From Halomonas smyrnensis AAD6 (GTDB lineage: Bacteria; Pseudomonadota; Gammaproteobacteria; Pseudomonadales; Halomonadaceae): DNA of 64,000 nt. Where the stretch lies: the NCBI RefSeq assembly GCF_000265245.1, contig NZ_AJKS02000008.1:82852-146851 (forward strand), read 5' to 3'. The position numbers and the translations under genes are program-made. The notes under the pieces are model-generated. The model did no database searches. It saw only the letters and a list, made by a program, of their open reading frames with translations, and was not told the origin of the DNA. Positions within the stretch are counted from its first letter, which is position 1. Each line of letters begins with the position of its first letter. Positions 39,333 to 47,188 of this stretch are shown here, piece after piece.

Positions 39333-41180
39333 CTACTCGTAGCCCCGGGCCTGCAGCCGGAACAGTCGCGCATAGCGGCCGTCGAGCGCCATCAGGCTCG
39401 CGTGGTCGCCGCGCTCGAGGATGCGTCCACCGTCGATGACCAGTATCTGGTCGGCGGCGCGCACGGTGGAGAAGCGGTGCGAGATCAGCACCGTCATCTT
39501 GTCCCGGGCGTGGTCGCGGAAGTCGCCATAGACCGCCGCCTCGGCGGCGGCGTCCATGGCCGCGGTGGGCTCGTCGAGCACCAGGATGTCGGCCTCTTCG
39601 CGCATGTAGGCGCGGGACAGGGCGATCTTCTGCCACTGGCCGCCCGAGAGCTCCTGGCCGCCCTTGAACCAGCGCCCGAGCTGGGTGTGATAGCCGCCCG
39701 GCATGTCGGCGATGAAGTCCTCGGCCAGGCCGCGGCGGGCGGCCTGCCGCCAGCGGTCCTCGTCCTCGAAGGCGGCCACGTCGCCGGCGCCCAGGTTCTC
39801 GCCGACCTTGAGCTGGTAGCGCACGAAGTCCTGGAAGATCACCCCGATGCGCCGGCGCAGGGTCGCCCGGTCCCAGGCGCGCAGGTCGCTGCCGTCGAGC
39901 AGGATGCGCCCCTCGCTGGGATCGTAGAGGCGGGTCAGCAGCTTGATCAGGGTGGTCTTGCCCGAGCCGTTGACGCCGACCAGCGCCAGGCTGTGGCCGG
40001 GCGTCAGATGCAGGTCGATGCCGGAGAGCGCGGCCTTGTCGGCGCCGGGGTAGGTGAAGCCCACGCCCTCGAAGCGGATGCCGTCGCCGGGGCTGTCGCC
40101 TTCGGTGAGATGCCCGCTCTCCTCGGGCACCGGCTGCTCCAGGTACTCGTAGAGGTTGGAGAGGTAGAGGTTGTCCTCGTACATGCCGCCGATGGCGGTC
40201 AGGCTCGCCGACAGCGCCGCCTGGCCCTGCTTGAAGACCATCAGGTACATGGTCATCTCGCCCAGCGTCAGCCGGCCCGCGACGGTATCGGCCACCACCC
40301 AGGCGTAGGCGGCGTAGAAGGCCAGGGTGCCGAGCAGGCCGAGCAGGAAGCCCCAGGTCTCGCGGCGGATCGTCAGTCGCCGGTCCTCGGCGTAGAGGGT
40401 CTCGAAGATGCGCCGGTAGCGGTCAAGCAGCAGCGGCTCGAGGCCGAACAGCTTGACCTCCTTGATGCTGTCCTCCCGGGCCAGCACGGTCTCCAGATAC
40501 ATCTGCATGCGGGTCTGGGGCGAGCGCCAGCGGAACAGCCGGAAGGCGTCGCCGGAGAAGCGCGCCTCGGAGAGAAACACCGGCAGGGCGCCGATCACCA
40601 GCACCAGCAGCGCCCAGGGCGAGAAGCCGACCAGCAGCACGCCGAAGCTGGCCAGGGAGATGGCGTTCTGCAGCAGCGAGAAAGTCTTGTTGACCAGTCC
40701 CAGCGGGCGGGTCGAGGCCTCGCGCCGGGCCCGGGTCAGCTTGTCGTAGAACTCCGAGTCCTCGAACTGGGCGAGCGTGAGGGTGCCGGCCTTCTCCAGG
40801 ATCATGACGTTGACCTTCTGGCCGAGCAGGGCGCGCAGCAGCGACTGCTGGGCGGCCAGCCCGCGCTGGGCCAGGGCGATCAGCGCCACCACGCCGGCTT
40901 CCAGCAGCACGAAGCGCAGCACCGGCCACAGCTCGGGCATCAGCGGCGTGCCGGCCTGATGGCGTTCCATGGCGGCCACAACGCTGTCGACGATCAGCTG
41001 GCCGACCCAAGCGGCCACGGCGGGCATCACGCCGGCCACCAGGGTGCACAGGGCGAGCCCCAGGGTCAGGCGGCGCGAGGTCTGCCACACCAGGCCCAGC
41101 GCCCGATGGCTGTAGCGGAACACCCCGAGCATGGCCAGGGGCGACGAGACGGAGGAGGGCGGTGCGGCGCGCGAGGACAA
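39333..41180 (-). CDS. ABC transporter, fused permease/ATP-binding protein
   Basis: 615 residues: an exporter-type membrane domain with six helices (residues ~30-330) and a C-terminal nucleotide-binding domain with Walker A VGVNGSGKTTLIKLL, signature ELSGGQWQKIALSRAY, Walker B ADILVLDEPTAAMD and switch His in VLISHRFST. Homodimeric exporter architecture. The relatively unusual 'GQWQKIALSRA' signature and IFQDFVRYQLKVGENL resemble exporters linked to peptide or antibiotic export. The substrate is unknown. It is convergent with the YcbB-like gene, with only an 18-bp gap. Confidence 0.9.
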   Translation of the reverse strand: MSSRAAPPSSVSSPLAMLGVFRYSHRALGLVWQTSRRLTLGLALCTLVAGVMPAVAAWVGQLIVDSVVAAMERHQAGTPLMPELWPVLRFVLLEAGVVALIALAQRGLAAQQSLLRALLGQKVNVMILEKAGTLTLAQFEDSEFYDKLTRARREASTRPLGLVNKTFSLLQNAISLASFGVLLVGFSPWALLVLVIGALPVFLSEARFSGDAFRLFRWRSPQTRMQMYLETVLAREDSIKEVKLFGLEPLLLDRYRRIFETLYAEDRRLTIRRETWGFLLGLLGTLAFYAAYAWVVADTVAGRLTLGEMTMYLMVFKQGQAALSASLTAIGGMYEDNLYLSNLYEYLEQPVPEESGHLTEGDSPGDGIRFEGVGFTYPGADKAALSGIDLHLTPGHSLALVGVNGSGKTTLIKLLTRLYDPSEGRILLDGSDLRAWDRATLRRRIGVIFQDFVRYQLKVGENLGAGDVAAFEDEDRWRQAARRGLAEDFIADMPGGYHTQLGRWFKGGQELSGGQWQKIALSRAYMREEADILVLDEPTAAMDAAAEAAVYGDFRDHARDKMTVLISHRFSTVRAADQILVIDGGRILERGDHASLMALDGRYARLFRLQARGYE

Positions 41181-41251
41181 GGGCGGGCTCCGTGTCGGCG
41201 AGAGGCCCCCGTCTAGCGGAGCAGGCGGCCGACGTGAGAGAGGGGCGATAC

Positions 41252-41282
41252 GACGACGCCCCGCACGAGGCGGGGCGTCGTC
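41252..41282 (-). terminator. Terminator of the M23 peptidase gene
   Basis: A perfect 12-bp stem starting GACGACGCCCCG around a 7-nt loop, shortly after the stop codon. On the minus strand it is followed by GTATCG, a poor T-run. Confidence 0.65.
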
Positions 41283-41306
41283 ATGAGGACGGCGGGAGCG
41301 GGGCGG

Positions 41307-42983
41307 TCAGCTGCCATCGTCGGCGGTGGCACTCGGCTCGGCGCCGGTGCTGGCCACCGTGGTGCCGGTCTCGCCGCTCTCCAGGGCCGCCAGCATCGGC
41401 TCGGCCTCGTTCTGGAAGGCGACCAGGGCATCACCGCTCAGGCCCTGATGCTCCGGCAGTTCCACCTTCATGGCGTCCACCTGGGTGTTGTTGACCATGA
41501 CCTCGTAGTGCAGGTGGGCACCGGTGCTGCGCCCGGTGTTGCCGGAGAGCGCGATGCGCTCGCCGCGCGTCACCCGCTCGCCGCGGCTGACCAGGGGCTT
41601 GGAGAGGTGCAGGTAGCGGGTCTTGTAGCCGTTGTCGTGGCGGATCACGATGTAGCGGCCGGCCAGGGGATGGTTGCCCACCAGCTCGACGCGGCCGTCG
41701 GCCGGGGCGTCGACCGGGGTGCCGGACGGCATGGCGAAGTCGGTGCCCTTGTGAGGGCTGATGCGGCCGGTGACCGGGTGGTGGCGGCGCAGGTTGAAGC
41801 TGGAGCTGATGCGGTAGTGGCCGCTGAACGGATAGCGGTCGAAGGCCGGGTCCAGGCTTTCGCCGTCCGGGGTGTAGAAGCGGTTGTCCTCGGCGTTGCG
41901 CACCAGGGTCAGGTCCATGCGCGACCCCTCGTAGCTGACCGCCAGCACGCGCGGATCGAGGTCCTCGCCGTCGATCAGGTCGGATTCCACCAGCACGCTG
42001 AAACGGTCGCCGCGACGGGTGTCGCGGCGAAAGTCGAGTTTCTTTTCCAGCACGTGGGAGAGTTCGGCCACCTCGGCGCTGTTCAGGCCGGTGGCCTGGG
42101 CGGAGCGCGCGAAGCTGCCGCTGACCGTACCGGCGTAGAGGCGCTGCGTGGCCTCGCCGGTGCGTTCGATGGTGGCCACGTCCAGGCCGCCCTCGTCGCT
42201 GCGCTCGATCTGGTAGCCGGTGCGGGCGTTCTTCATCATCCGCATCGACAGCAGCTTGCCCTGCTCGTCGAGCTGGTACTCGAAGCGGTCGCCGGCGCGC
42301 CAGTGGGTGAGCAGGCGCGGCTCCGGCATGGCCTCGAGCAGGGCGGTGACTTCGCTGTAGCCCAGTCCCAGGTTCTCCTGGGCCATGATCGCGAAGGTAT
42401 CGCCGGACTCGACGGTGTAGGCCAGCCATTCGGGCACGTAGGGCTCGTCGGCGTCGATCTCGTCCTCGAGCACGATCGGGCCGTCGTCGAACAGCTCGAG
42501 CTCGTCGGAGGAGATGTCCTCGTAGGAGGTGGCGTCGGCGATGAGCTGCTCGTCGGCGGCCAGCATGCCGCTGCCCACGGTGCCGACCACGATCGCCAGG
42601 TGGCGCGCGGTGTCGTCGAGCTGCGGGGCGGTGACCTCGGCGTCCTCGATATCGCCGCTCGCGTGAGCGGCGCGGGCGAAGTCCACGTCGACGATCTCGG
42701 ACGCGGGCAGCTGGGAGAGGGGAATGGCCTCCAGGGTGGCGTCCTTGGCACGCGACGCCAGTTGGATGGCTTCGGAGACCGGGGCGCGATCCAGGGCGAG
42801 AGAGGGAACGCCGGGGCTGGCGTCTTCGCCGAGGGCGATCAGGACGCTGTCCTGGTCCTGACCGCCCTGACGGGCGTCCTCGACGGACGTCAGAATCTTG
42901 TGGGCGCCCAGCACGGTGACCATGGTGGCAACGGGCAACAGCAGCAACTTGTGCGTGCGGGGCAGCGAACGAAGAATTCGCAT
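41307..42983 (-). CDS. M23-family murein endopeptidase, MepM-like
   Basis: 558 residues: an N-terminal membrane anchor (LLLLPVATMVTVLGA), a low-complexity spacer of ~140 residues, an OapA/LysM-like segment (YTVESGDTFAIMAQENLGL), and a C-terminal LytM/M23 zinc peptidase. The peptidase has HKGTDFAMPSGTPV (zinc His/Asp), VIRHDNGYKTRYLHLS and GRSTGAHLHYEV (zinc His). It would cleave D-Ala-meso-DAP cross-links to permit wall growth. The start follows directly from the ATG MRILRSLPRTHK. Upstream lies a structured AT-rich leader. A ~230-residue acidic N-terminal half is longer than in E. coli MepM. Confidence 0.9.
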   Translation of the reverse strand: MRILRSLPRTHKLLLLPVATMVTVLGAHKILTSVEDARQGGQDQDSVLIALGEDASPGVPSLALDRAPVSEAIQLASRAKDATLEAIPLSQLPASEIVDVDFARAAHASGDIEDAEVTAPQLDDTARHLAIVVGTVGSGMLAADEQLIADATSYEDISSDELELFDDGPIVLEDEIDADEPYVPEWLAYTVESGDTFAIMAQENLGLGYSEVTALLEAMPEPRLLTHWRAGDRFEYQLDEQGKLLSMRMMKNARTGYQIERSDEGGLDVATIERTGEATQRLYAGTVSGSFARSAQATGLNSAEVAELSHVLEKKLDFRRDTRRGDRFSVLVESDLIDGEDLDPRVLAVSYEGSRMDLTLVRNAEDNRFYTPDGESLDPAFDRYPFSGHYRISSSFNLRRHHPVTGRISPHKGTDFAMPSGTPVDAPADGRVELVGNHPLAGRYIVIRHDNGYKTRYLHLSKPLVSRGERVTRGERIALSGNTGRSTGAHLHYEVMVNNTQVDAMKVELPEHQGLSGDALVAFQNEAEPMLAALESGETGTTVASTGAEPSATADDGS

Positions 42984-43003
42984 GATGTTTTTTGGCCTGG
43001 TGA

Positions 43004-43081
43004 ATAGGTGTAAATGCTTAAAAAGGCACTAGAACCTTAACCCATGATGATTAGGGTGCCTAGGCTGTACACCTATACAGC
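43004..43081. promoter_or_regulatory. Nested and competing hairpins upstream of the M23 peptidase
   Basis: ATAGGTGTA (43004-43012) pairs perfectly with TACACCTAT (43068-43076). Inside it AGGCAC (43024-43029) pairs with GTGCCT (43056-43061), and a CCTTAA/TTAGGG stem lies within that. An alternative hairpin GCTGTA/TACAGC (43064-43081) uses the same right arm as the outer stem, so the two cannot form together. The region is AT-rich and lies 20 bases before the peptidase start. Confidence 0.5.
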
Positions 43082-43190
43082 AGGGTGCTGAGCCGTCCCG
43101 TCAGGCCCGGGCCGGCTCCGCGAACAGTGTTTATTAACTCTTTGACCGTGCCATGCATCGACCCCGTCTGGCAAGTCGGTCGAGCATCCG

Positions 43191-44033
43191 TTAGACGAAG
43201 GTCCCATCCCGATAGTCGCGCAATGCCCGGTCGAGCTCGTGGCGATGGTTCATCACGAAGGGGCCGTAATGGGCGATGGGCTCGCCGTGGGGTTCGCCCG
43301 CCAGCAGCAGGGCCCGGGCCCCTGCGGCGCTGGTCAGTGACAGGTGATCGCCCGCGCCGAGGTGCACCAGTTCGCCCCGGGTGACGCCGTCGCCCGCCAC
43401 CGAGAGTTCACCGGCGAAGACGAACACCAGCAGGGTGGTGGCGCGAGACGACAGCGTCAGCTCGCCGCCGGCGTCGAGCTCGAGATGGGCCACGCCGGCG
43501 CGGCCCGCCAGGGCCTCGAGCGGGCCGCTGATGCGTTCGCCGTCGGTCGCTTGCCAGTCGCCGCCCAACGCCGTCAGCCGAGCGCCCGGCCTTGCCAGAT
43601 GCGACATCGCATCGCGGCGCACGTCGCGATAGGTCGGCTCGCTGAGCTTGTCCGCGGCGGCCAGGTTGAGCCATAGCTGGAAGGCGTGCAGGCCCTCGGC
43701 GTCGGCGAAGGGCGTCTCGCCGTGGATGATGCCGCGGCCGGTGTGCATCCACTGGGCGTCTCCGGGGCCGATGCTCGAGTGATGGCCGAGGTGATCCTCG
43801 TGGCGCAGGCCGCCGTGGAGCACGTAGGTCAGGGTCTGGATGCCGCGATGGGGGTGCGGCGGGAAGCCGCCGATGGCGTCGTCGTGGGGCGCCGCCTCGA
43901 GCTCGTCGAGCATCAGGAAGGGATCCAGGCCGCCGCCGAAGTCGTGCAGGCGGCGGATGGCGACGCCGTCGCCGTCCTGGCTGGGATGGCTCCTGAGGCG
44001 GCGATCGGGGCGGCGGTCGATGGGCTGGGTCAT
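43191..44033 (-). CDS. Pirin-family protein
   Basis: 280 residues in the bicupin pirin fold. The N-terminal cupin carries the metal motif FPPHPHRGIQTLTYVLHGGLRHEDHLGHH in pieces, with conserved histidines, and QWMHTGRGIIHGE. The C-terminal half has LVFVFAGELSV and LHLGAGDHLSL-like VHLGAGDHLSL. Pirins are cytosolic iron proteins, some with quercetin 2,3-dioxygenase activity and others acting as redox-sensitive cofactors. It is divergent from a LysR regulator, and the shared gap carries a motif repeated upstream of the glutathionyl-hydroquinone reductase, so all three are probably co-regulated. Confidence 0.93.
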   Translation of the reverse strand: MTQPIDRRPDRRLRSHPSQDGDGVAIRRLHDFGGGLDPFLMLDELEAAPHDDAIGGFPPHPHRGIQTLTYVLHGGLRHEDHLGHHSSIGPGDAQWMHTGRGIIHGETPFADAEGLHAFQLWLNLAAADKLSEPTYRDVRRDAMSHLARPGARLTALGGDWQATDGERISGPLEALAGRAGVAHLELDAGGELTLSSRATTLLVFVFAGELSVAGDGVTRGELVHLGAGDHLSLTSAAGARALLLAGEPHGEPIAHYGPFVMNHRHELDRALRDYRDGTFV

Positions 44034-44086
44034 CGTCTCGAACTCCCTGGTGATGATGGAATGACTGGCATTCTAGGCCGATTTTT

Positions 44087-44134
44087 TCGAAGATTAAGCG
44101 CAACGTTTCGCGCATTACATTCGAGGAAATCGAA
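44087..44134. promoter_or_regulatory. Putative LysR binding region between pirin and lysR
   Basis: Two blocks, TCGAAGATTAAGCGC (44087-44101) and CGAGGAAATCGAA (44122-44134), both recur in reverse orientation upstream of the glutathionyl-hydroquinone reductase (13/15 and 13/13 identical). The second block is two bases from the LysR start codon, consistent with autoregulation. Confidence 0.5.
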
Positions 44135-44135
44135 C

Positions 44136-45053
44136 ATGTCCCGTGTCACCCTCGCCCAGTGGCAGATGCTGGCCGCCGTGGTCGATCATGGCGGCTTCTC
44201 GCGGGCCGCCGAGGCCATCCACAAGAGCCCCTCGACGCTCAATCACGCGGTGCACAAGCTGGAGGAGCAGCTCGGCGTGGCGGTGCTGGAGCCGGTGGGC
44301 CGCCAGGTGCGGTTGACCGAGGCCGGCGAGATGCTGCTGCGGCGCGCCCGCCAGCTGCTCGACAACGCCTCGTCGCTGGAGGATGTGGCCTCGCGGCTGG
44401 CCGAGGGGCTGGAGGCGGAGATCGTGCTGGCCATCGACCAGCTCTTTCCGCCGGACGCCCTGGCGCGGGCGCTGGATGCCTTCTCCGCGGCCTTTCCCTA
44501 TGTGCGGGTGCAGCTGCACGAGACGGTGCTCAACGGCGGCGTCGAGATGCTCCAGGAGGGTGAGGCCGACTTGCTGGTCTCGGGGGTCGGTGCCCGAGGC
44601 TTCCTCGGCGAACCGCTGGTGACGGTGCGCTTCGTCGCCGTGGCTCATCCCGATCATGCCCTGCACCGGTTGGGGCGCGCGCTCGACCTGCGCGATCTGG
44701 AACAGCATCGCCAGCTGGTGGTGCGCGATTCCGCGCAAGGGCAGGCCCAGGATGCCGGCTGGCTCAAGGCCGAGCAGCGCTGGACGGTGAGTCACCTCGA
44801 CACCTCCATCGGCATGCTGGAGCGCAACCTCGGCTTCGCCTGGGTGCCGGAAACGCGCCTCGGCGATAGCCTGGAGGCCGGGCGGCTCAAGCCGCTGCCG
44901 CTCACCGCCGGCGGGGTGCGGCAGGTGCCTCTCCAGCTCATTCACCGCGATGAGGACCGCGCCGGGCCGGCCACCCGGGCCATGGCCCAGCAGCTGCGCG
45001 ACAGCCTGCGCGAGGTCGACGCCGGCGAATCTTTCGAAGAAAACGAACGGTGA
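44136..45053 (+). CDS. LysR-family transcriptional regulator
   Basis: 305 residues: N-terminal winged helix (WQMLAAVVDHGGFSRAAEAI, recognition helix KSPSTLNHAVHKLEEQLGV) and a C-terminal effector domain with the periplasmic-binding fold (EIVLAIDQLFPPDALARAL). The ATG gives the normal MSRVTLAQWQ start; the open frame continues upstream through the pirin promoter without homology. It lies divergent to pirin and upstream of the glutathionyl-hydroquinone reductase. Quinone or electrophile sensing is a reasonable guess from those targets. Confidence 0.93.
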   Translation: MSRVTLAQWQMLAAVVDHGGFSRAAEAIHKSPSTLNHAVHKLEEQLGVAVLEPVGRQVRLTEAGEMLLRRARQLLDNASSLEDVASRLAEGLEAEIVLAIDQLFPPDALARALDAFSAAFPYVRVQLHETVLNGGVEMLQEGEADLLVSGVGARGFLGEPLVTVRFVAVAHPDHALHRLGRALDLRDLEQHRQLVVRDSAQGQAQDAGWLKAEQRWTVSHLDTSIGMLERNLGFAWVPETRLGDSLEAGRLKPLPLTAGGVRQVPLQLIHRDEDRAGPATRAMAQQLRDSLREVDAGESFEENER

Positions 45054-45066
45054 CGGCCAAAAACTG

Positions 45067-45089
45067 CGCTTGAGCTTCGATTTCCTCGG
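45067..45089. promoter_or_regulatory. Putative LysR site upstream of the hydroquinone reductase gene
   Basis: GCGCTTGAGCTTCGA (45067-45081) overlaps TTCGATTTCCTCG (45077-45089). Both occur reverse-complemented in the pirin/lysR gap. The site lies 40-60 bp before the start codon. Confidence 0.5.
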
Positions 45090-45128
45090 TTTACGCTAGG
45101 CGCAAACGTTCTGGAAGAGGAATTCGAG

Positions 45129-46133
45129 ATGGGTTTGTTGATCGACGGCCAGTGGCACGACCAGTGGTATGACACCAAGGCGCATGGCGGCGAGTTCGTG
45201 CGCGAATCGGCCAAGCTGCGCGACTGGATCACACCCGATGGCAGCCCCGGCCCCGACGGCCGGCCGGCGCGCACCGCCGAGGCCGACCGCTACCACCTCT
45301 ACGTGTCGCTGGCCTGCCCCTGGGCACACCGCGTGCTGATCATGCGTCGCCTCAAGGGGCTCGAGCCGCTGATCGGCGTCTCGCACACCAGCCCGCTGAT
45401 GCTCGATCAGGGCTGGACCTATCACCGCGACGAGGGCTCGAGCGGCGATCCGCTCAACGGCGTCGACTTTCACCACCAGCTCTACACCCTGACCGATCCG
45501 CATTACACCGGACGGGTCACGGTGCCGGCGCTATGGGACCGCCGCGACGGCGGTATCGTCAGCAACGAGTCGGCGGATCTGGTGCGCATCTTCAACGACG
45601 CCTTCGACGAGCTGACCGGCAATCGCCTGGACCTCTATCCGGCGGATCTGCGCGAGACCATCGATGCCGTCAACGCCGACGTCTACGACCACGTCAACAA
45701 CGGCGTCTACAAGGCCGGCTTCGCCAGCGAGCAGGGCGTCTACGAACGCCACGTCGAGGCGCTGTTCGCTTCCCTCGACCGGCTCGAGACGCGGCTGTCC
45801 GAGTGGCGCTATCTGGCGGGGGAATGGCTGACCGAGGCCGACATCCGCCTGTTCACCACCCTGGTGCGGTTCGATGCCGTCTATCACGGCCACTTCAAGT
45901 GCAACCTGCGTCGCCTCGAGGACTACCCGAACCTCTCGAACTACATGCGTGAGCTCTATCAATGGCCGGGCGTGGCCGAGACGGTGAACATGGAGCATAT
46001 CCAGCGCCACTACTACATGAGCCACGAGACCATCAATCCCAACGGGATCGTGCCGGCCGGCCCGCTGCTCGGTCTCGAGCGTCCCCACGACCGCGAGCGC
46101 CTGCCGGGTCGCGGGATTCGCGAGAAAGGGTAG
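45129..46133 (+). CDS. yqjG: Glutathionyl-hydroquinone reductase (GST Xi class, YqjG-like)
   Basis: 334 residues with the Xi-class signature: catalytic Cys63 in LACPWAHRVLIMRRLKGL, an N-terminal thioredoxin-like fold, then VTVPALWDRRDGGIVSNESADL for glutathione binding and the helical domain with VYKAGFASEQGVYE. The C-terminus has RHYYMSHETINPNGIVPAGP, typical of this class. It reduces glutathionyl-hydroquinones, releasing hydroquinone and GSSG. Cytosolic. GGAAGAGG is upstream of the ATG. Its promoter shares motifs with pirin and lysR, so it is likely the main target of that regulator. Confidence 0.95.
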   Translation: MGLLIDGQWHDQWYDTKAHGGEFVRESAKLRDWITPDGSPGPDGRPARTAEADRYHLYVSLACPWAHRVLIMRRLKGLEPLIGVSHTSPLMLDQGWTYHRDEGSSGDPLNGVDFHHQLYTLTDPHYTGRVTVPALWDRRDGGIVSNESADLVRIFNDAFDELTGNRLDLYPADLRETIDAVNADVYDHVNNGVYKAGFASEQGVYERHVEALFASLDRLETRLSEWRYLAGEWLTEADIRLFTTLVRFDAVYHGHFKCNLRRLEDYPNLSNYMRELYQWPGVAETVNMEHIQRHYYMSHETINPNGIVPAGPLLGLERPHDRERLPGRGIREKG

Positions 46134-46148
46134 GGCGCCAGCCTTAAG

Positions 46149-46174
46149 GGAAGGGAGGCATCCGTCTCCCTTCC
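46149..46174. terminator. Hairpin between yqjG and yaiI
   Basis: GGAAGGGAG and CTCCCTTCC are perfect complements around 8 nt, between convergent genes. The T-rich context TTCCTTCACT on the plus strand supports termination of yqjG. Confidence 0.6.
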
Positions 46175-46184
46175 TTCACTGCCG

Positions 46185-46637
46185 CTAGCCCTTCTGCTTC
46201 GCCAGCCATCGATCCAGCGCGTTGGCGAATTCCCGGCGGTCGACGTCCGAGTAGCCCTTGGGCCCGCCGGTGTGTTCGCCGCTGGCGCGCAGGGTCTCCA
46301 TGAAGTCCCGCATCTGAACCCGGGCGCGGATGTTGCTCTCGTTCAGCGCCTCGCCGCGGCTGGTCATCACGCCGGCGCCGCGCTCGATGGCGGCCAGGGC
46401 CAGCGGCAGGTCGGAGGTGATGACCAGGTCGCCCTTCGTCAGGCGGTCGACGATCTCGTCGTCGGCGGCGTCGAAGCCGTGGCTGACCGCCAGGCCCTTG
46501 ACCCACTTCGAGGGCGGCAGCGGCACCTGGTGGTTGGCGACGAAGGTGGTCGGGGTGGCGGTGCGCTCGGCGGCGCGCACGATGATCTCGCGGGCGATCC
46601 GCGGGCAGGCATCGGCGTCGACCCAAAGGTTCGGCAT
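46185..46637 (-). CDS. yaiI: YaiI/YqxD family protein (UPF0178)
   Basis: 150 residues with the PIN-like UPF0178 pattern: MPNLWVDADACPRIAREI at the N-terminus, FVANHQVPLP, DAADDEIVDRL and VITSDLPLALAAIERGA, MTSRGEALNESNI. The aspartates in VDADAC, AADDEI and TSDLPL could form a metal-dependent nuclease site, but no activity has been shown that I know of. It appears monocistronic and convergent with yqjG. Confidence 0.9.
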   Translation of the reverse strand: MPNLWVDADACPRIAREIIVRAAERTATPTTFVANHQVPLPPSKWVKGLAVSHGFDAADDEIVDRLTKGDLVITSDLPLALAAIERGAGVMTSRGEALNESNIRARVQMRDFMETLRASGEHTGGPKGYSDVDRREFANALDRWLAKQKG

Positions 46638-47188
46638 GGAGGCTCCTGAGACAAGAGGGTGAAGGCAAGGCGTCGCTGGCCACGCGAGGGGCGCCGGGGA
46701 CGGGGCGCAGAAGGGGCCTGCGCCAGGGAGGGTGTCCCCCGGGGACGGGGCGAGAGCGCCCCTCGGAGACCCGACGCCGGATCAGCCCTCGTGTCGATGC
46801 GGCGTCGCGCCGGAAAAGATTGGCCAGAGCAAAGCGACGATGGTAGCATGCGCGCTCCTCGCATGTGCTGACCCCACCATCATACTCAGCGCCGTTTCAC
46901 CCAGCGTGAACACGACGCTCGCGAAGACGCCGGGCCAACCGCCCAAAGCGTTCGAAATGTGAAGATGGAGCGCCGCCAAGAGTTCGCCACCCGGGTGAAT
47001 TCGGCGCAGACGGTCGCCACGACGGTTCGCCTGCCAAGGCGGGCTCGAACCGATGCCAGGTGCGACCGGCGTCCCCGACTCCGATGTTGACGACGACCTG
47101 CCCCCGTGCAGGATCCCCGACCGTGTGACCGCGTCAGGGGCGCCACGATGTTTCTTGCCGGCGATGCCGGCCTACCAAGGTGTGATTC
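46638..47188. other. 551-bp gap: structured leader region of the DEAD-box helicase
   Basis: No convincing gene was seen. A small TTG-initiated frame on the minus strand (46782-46979) has hydrophobic stretches but no ribosome site. Nested inverted repeats lie at about 46834-46884 (GATGGT/ACCATC around CATGCG/CGCATG) and a GCCGGC/GCCGGC hairpin near 47158-47172, close to the helicase start. Long structured leaders are known for cold-shock helicases such as deaD/csdA, so this may be its 5' UTR. The yaiI promoter must also be here. Confidence 0.4.

Noticed and set aside
46782..46979. 65-codon minus-strand frame with hydrophobic stretches upstream of the helicase
   Set aside because: TTG start without ribosome site, no recognisable family, and it overlaps the probable structured leader.
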